A stretch of 6,521 nucleotides of DNA, from NCBI GenBank assembly GCA_002315275.1, contig DCGN01000124.1, positions 1 to 6,521 on the forward strand, written 5' to 3'. Every line of letters begins with the position of its first letter. Position 1 is the stretch's first letter. The notes under the pieces were generated by a model. It saw only the letters and a list, made by a program, of their open reading frames with translations, was not told the DNA's origin and did no database searches. The translations under genes were made by a program, and so were the position numbers. Positions 5,977-6,521 of this stretch are shown piece by piece. The DNA comes from Clostridiales bacterium UBA1777 (GTDB lineage Bacteria > Bacillota > Clostridia > Oscillospirales > Oscillospiraceae).

Positions 5977-6521
5977 ATGGTACAGTCCCGTACACACAAC
6001 TGCGGCGAGCTGAGGATCGAAAACGCAGGAGAAAAAGTCAAGATAGTCGGCTGGATGGAGAACGTCCGCGAGGTCGGCAGCAACTTCGCGTTCGTAGTTG
6101 TCCGCGATTTCTACGGCACCACGCAGGTCGTTGTTGAGAGCGAAGAGATGATGAACGCTTTCAAGGCCATCAACAAGGAGAGCACGATCTCCGTTGAGGG
6201 AGTTGTCCGCGAGAGAGCAAGCAAGAACACGAAGATACCCACAGGCGACATCGAAGTAGTCCCCGAAAAGGTCGAGGTCCTCGGCAAGTGCCGCTATAAG
6301 GAGCTTCCCTTTGAGATAAACCGCAGCCGCGAGGCCGATGAGATCCAGCGCCTCAAGTACAGATACCTTGACCTCAGGAATCCCGCCGTCAAGCAGAATA
6401 TCGTGCTGAGATGCAACGTGGTCGCCGCTCTTCGCCAGGCAATGACGGAGCATGGCTTCCTCGAGATCACCACGCCTATCCTTACCGCTTCCTCTCCCGA
6501 GGGCGCAAGAGACTATCTCGT
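5977..6521 (+). CDS. aspS: Aspartyl-tRNA synthetase, N-terminal part (3' end outside window)
   Basis: The frame is open from ATG 5977 to the window edge (181 complete codons); a full bacterial AspRS has close to 590. The enzyme charges tRNA-Asp with aspartate in the cytosol. Residues 1-105 form the anticodon-binding OB fold (HNCGELR, VGWMENVREVGS, RDFYGTTQVVV, ISVEGVVRER, TGDIEVV). The catalytic domain then begins with RLKYRYLDLRNP (125-136), and motif 1 follows with GFLEITTPIL (160-169) holding its conserved Pro167, and SSPEGARDYL (172-181). The OB segment reads REVGSNFAFVVVRDFYG where many bacteria have RDLGSLIFIDLRDR-like sequence, but the arginine (Arg31), phenylalanine and glutamine (Gln50) expected to read the anticodon appear to be kept. 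It is probably transcribed from the promoter at 5093 with the two upstream ORFs. Whether it is discriminating or also charges tRNA-Asn cannot be seen here. Confidence 0.95.
   Translation, partial: MVQSRTHNCGELRIENAGEKVKIVGWMENVREVGSNFAFVVVRDFYGTTQVVVESEEMMNAFKAINKESTISVEGVVRERASKNTKIPTGDIEVVPEKVEVLGKCRYKELPFEINRSREADEIQRLKYRYLDLRNPAVKQNIVLRCNVVAALRQAMTEHGFLEITTPILTASSPEGARDYL

Noticed and set aside
5655..6083. Minus-strand frames over the HisRS-like ORF and aspS (also 5929-6453)
   Set aside because: Both overlap the + strand AspRS start and HisRS-like matches, and their products show no recognisable domain.

Overview
The window comes from a moderately GC-rich Gram-positive bacterium, most likely a member of the Clostridia in or near the Oscillospiraceae/Ruminococcaceae. 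This is inferred from purine-rich Shine-Dalgarno sites, mixed CGC and AGA/AGG arginine codons, frequent ATA isoleucine codons, a Clostridia-style U32 protein, and the gene order. All genes lie on the + strand. No mobile element, CRISPR array, rRNA or tRNA gene was seen.

Region 1 (1-5006) looks like a cell-shape and cell-wall operon. It holds the 3' end of a U32-family gene, maf (nucleotide pyrophosphatase), mreC, mreD and a class B penicillin-binding protein 2 (mrdA/pbpA). The genes are tightly packed: maf and mreC overlap by 4 bases, and mreD begins at the base after the mreC stop. MreC and MreD are membrane parts of the elongasome, and PBP2 is its cross-linking transpeptidase. mreB, often found between maf and mreC, is not here. 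A hairpin terminator (5032-5056) closes the unit.

Region 2 (5058-6521) is a second transcription unit. It has a near-consensus SigA promoter (TTGAAG, 17 bases, TATAAT) and three genes. The first encodes a methylglyoxal-synthase family protein. The second is a 120-codon ORF that reads like an internal slice of histidyl-tRNA synthetase. The third is the start of aspS (aspartyl-tRNA synthetase), which runs off the window.

The two most notable points are both in region 2. The methylglyoxal-synthase-like protein has the right fold signature but has alanine where the catalytic aspartate should be, and several phosphate-site residues are changed. It may therefore be a pseudoenzyme or have a different activity. 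The 120-residue ORF sits where hisS often lies, just upstream of aspS, and matches only the HisRS segment between motif 2 and the 'ARGLDYYTG' histidine motif. It is either a remnant of a deleted hisS or a retained stand-alone domain. The rest of the window is ordinary housekeeping sequence.
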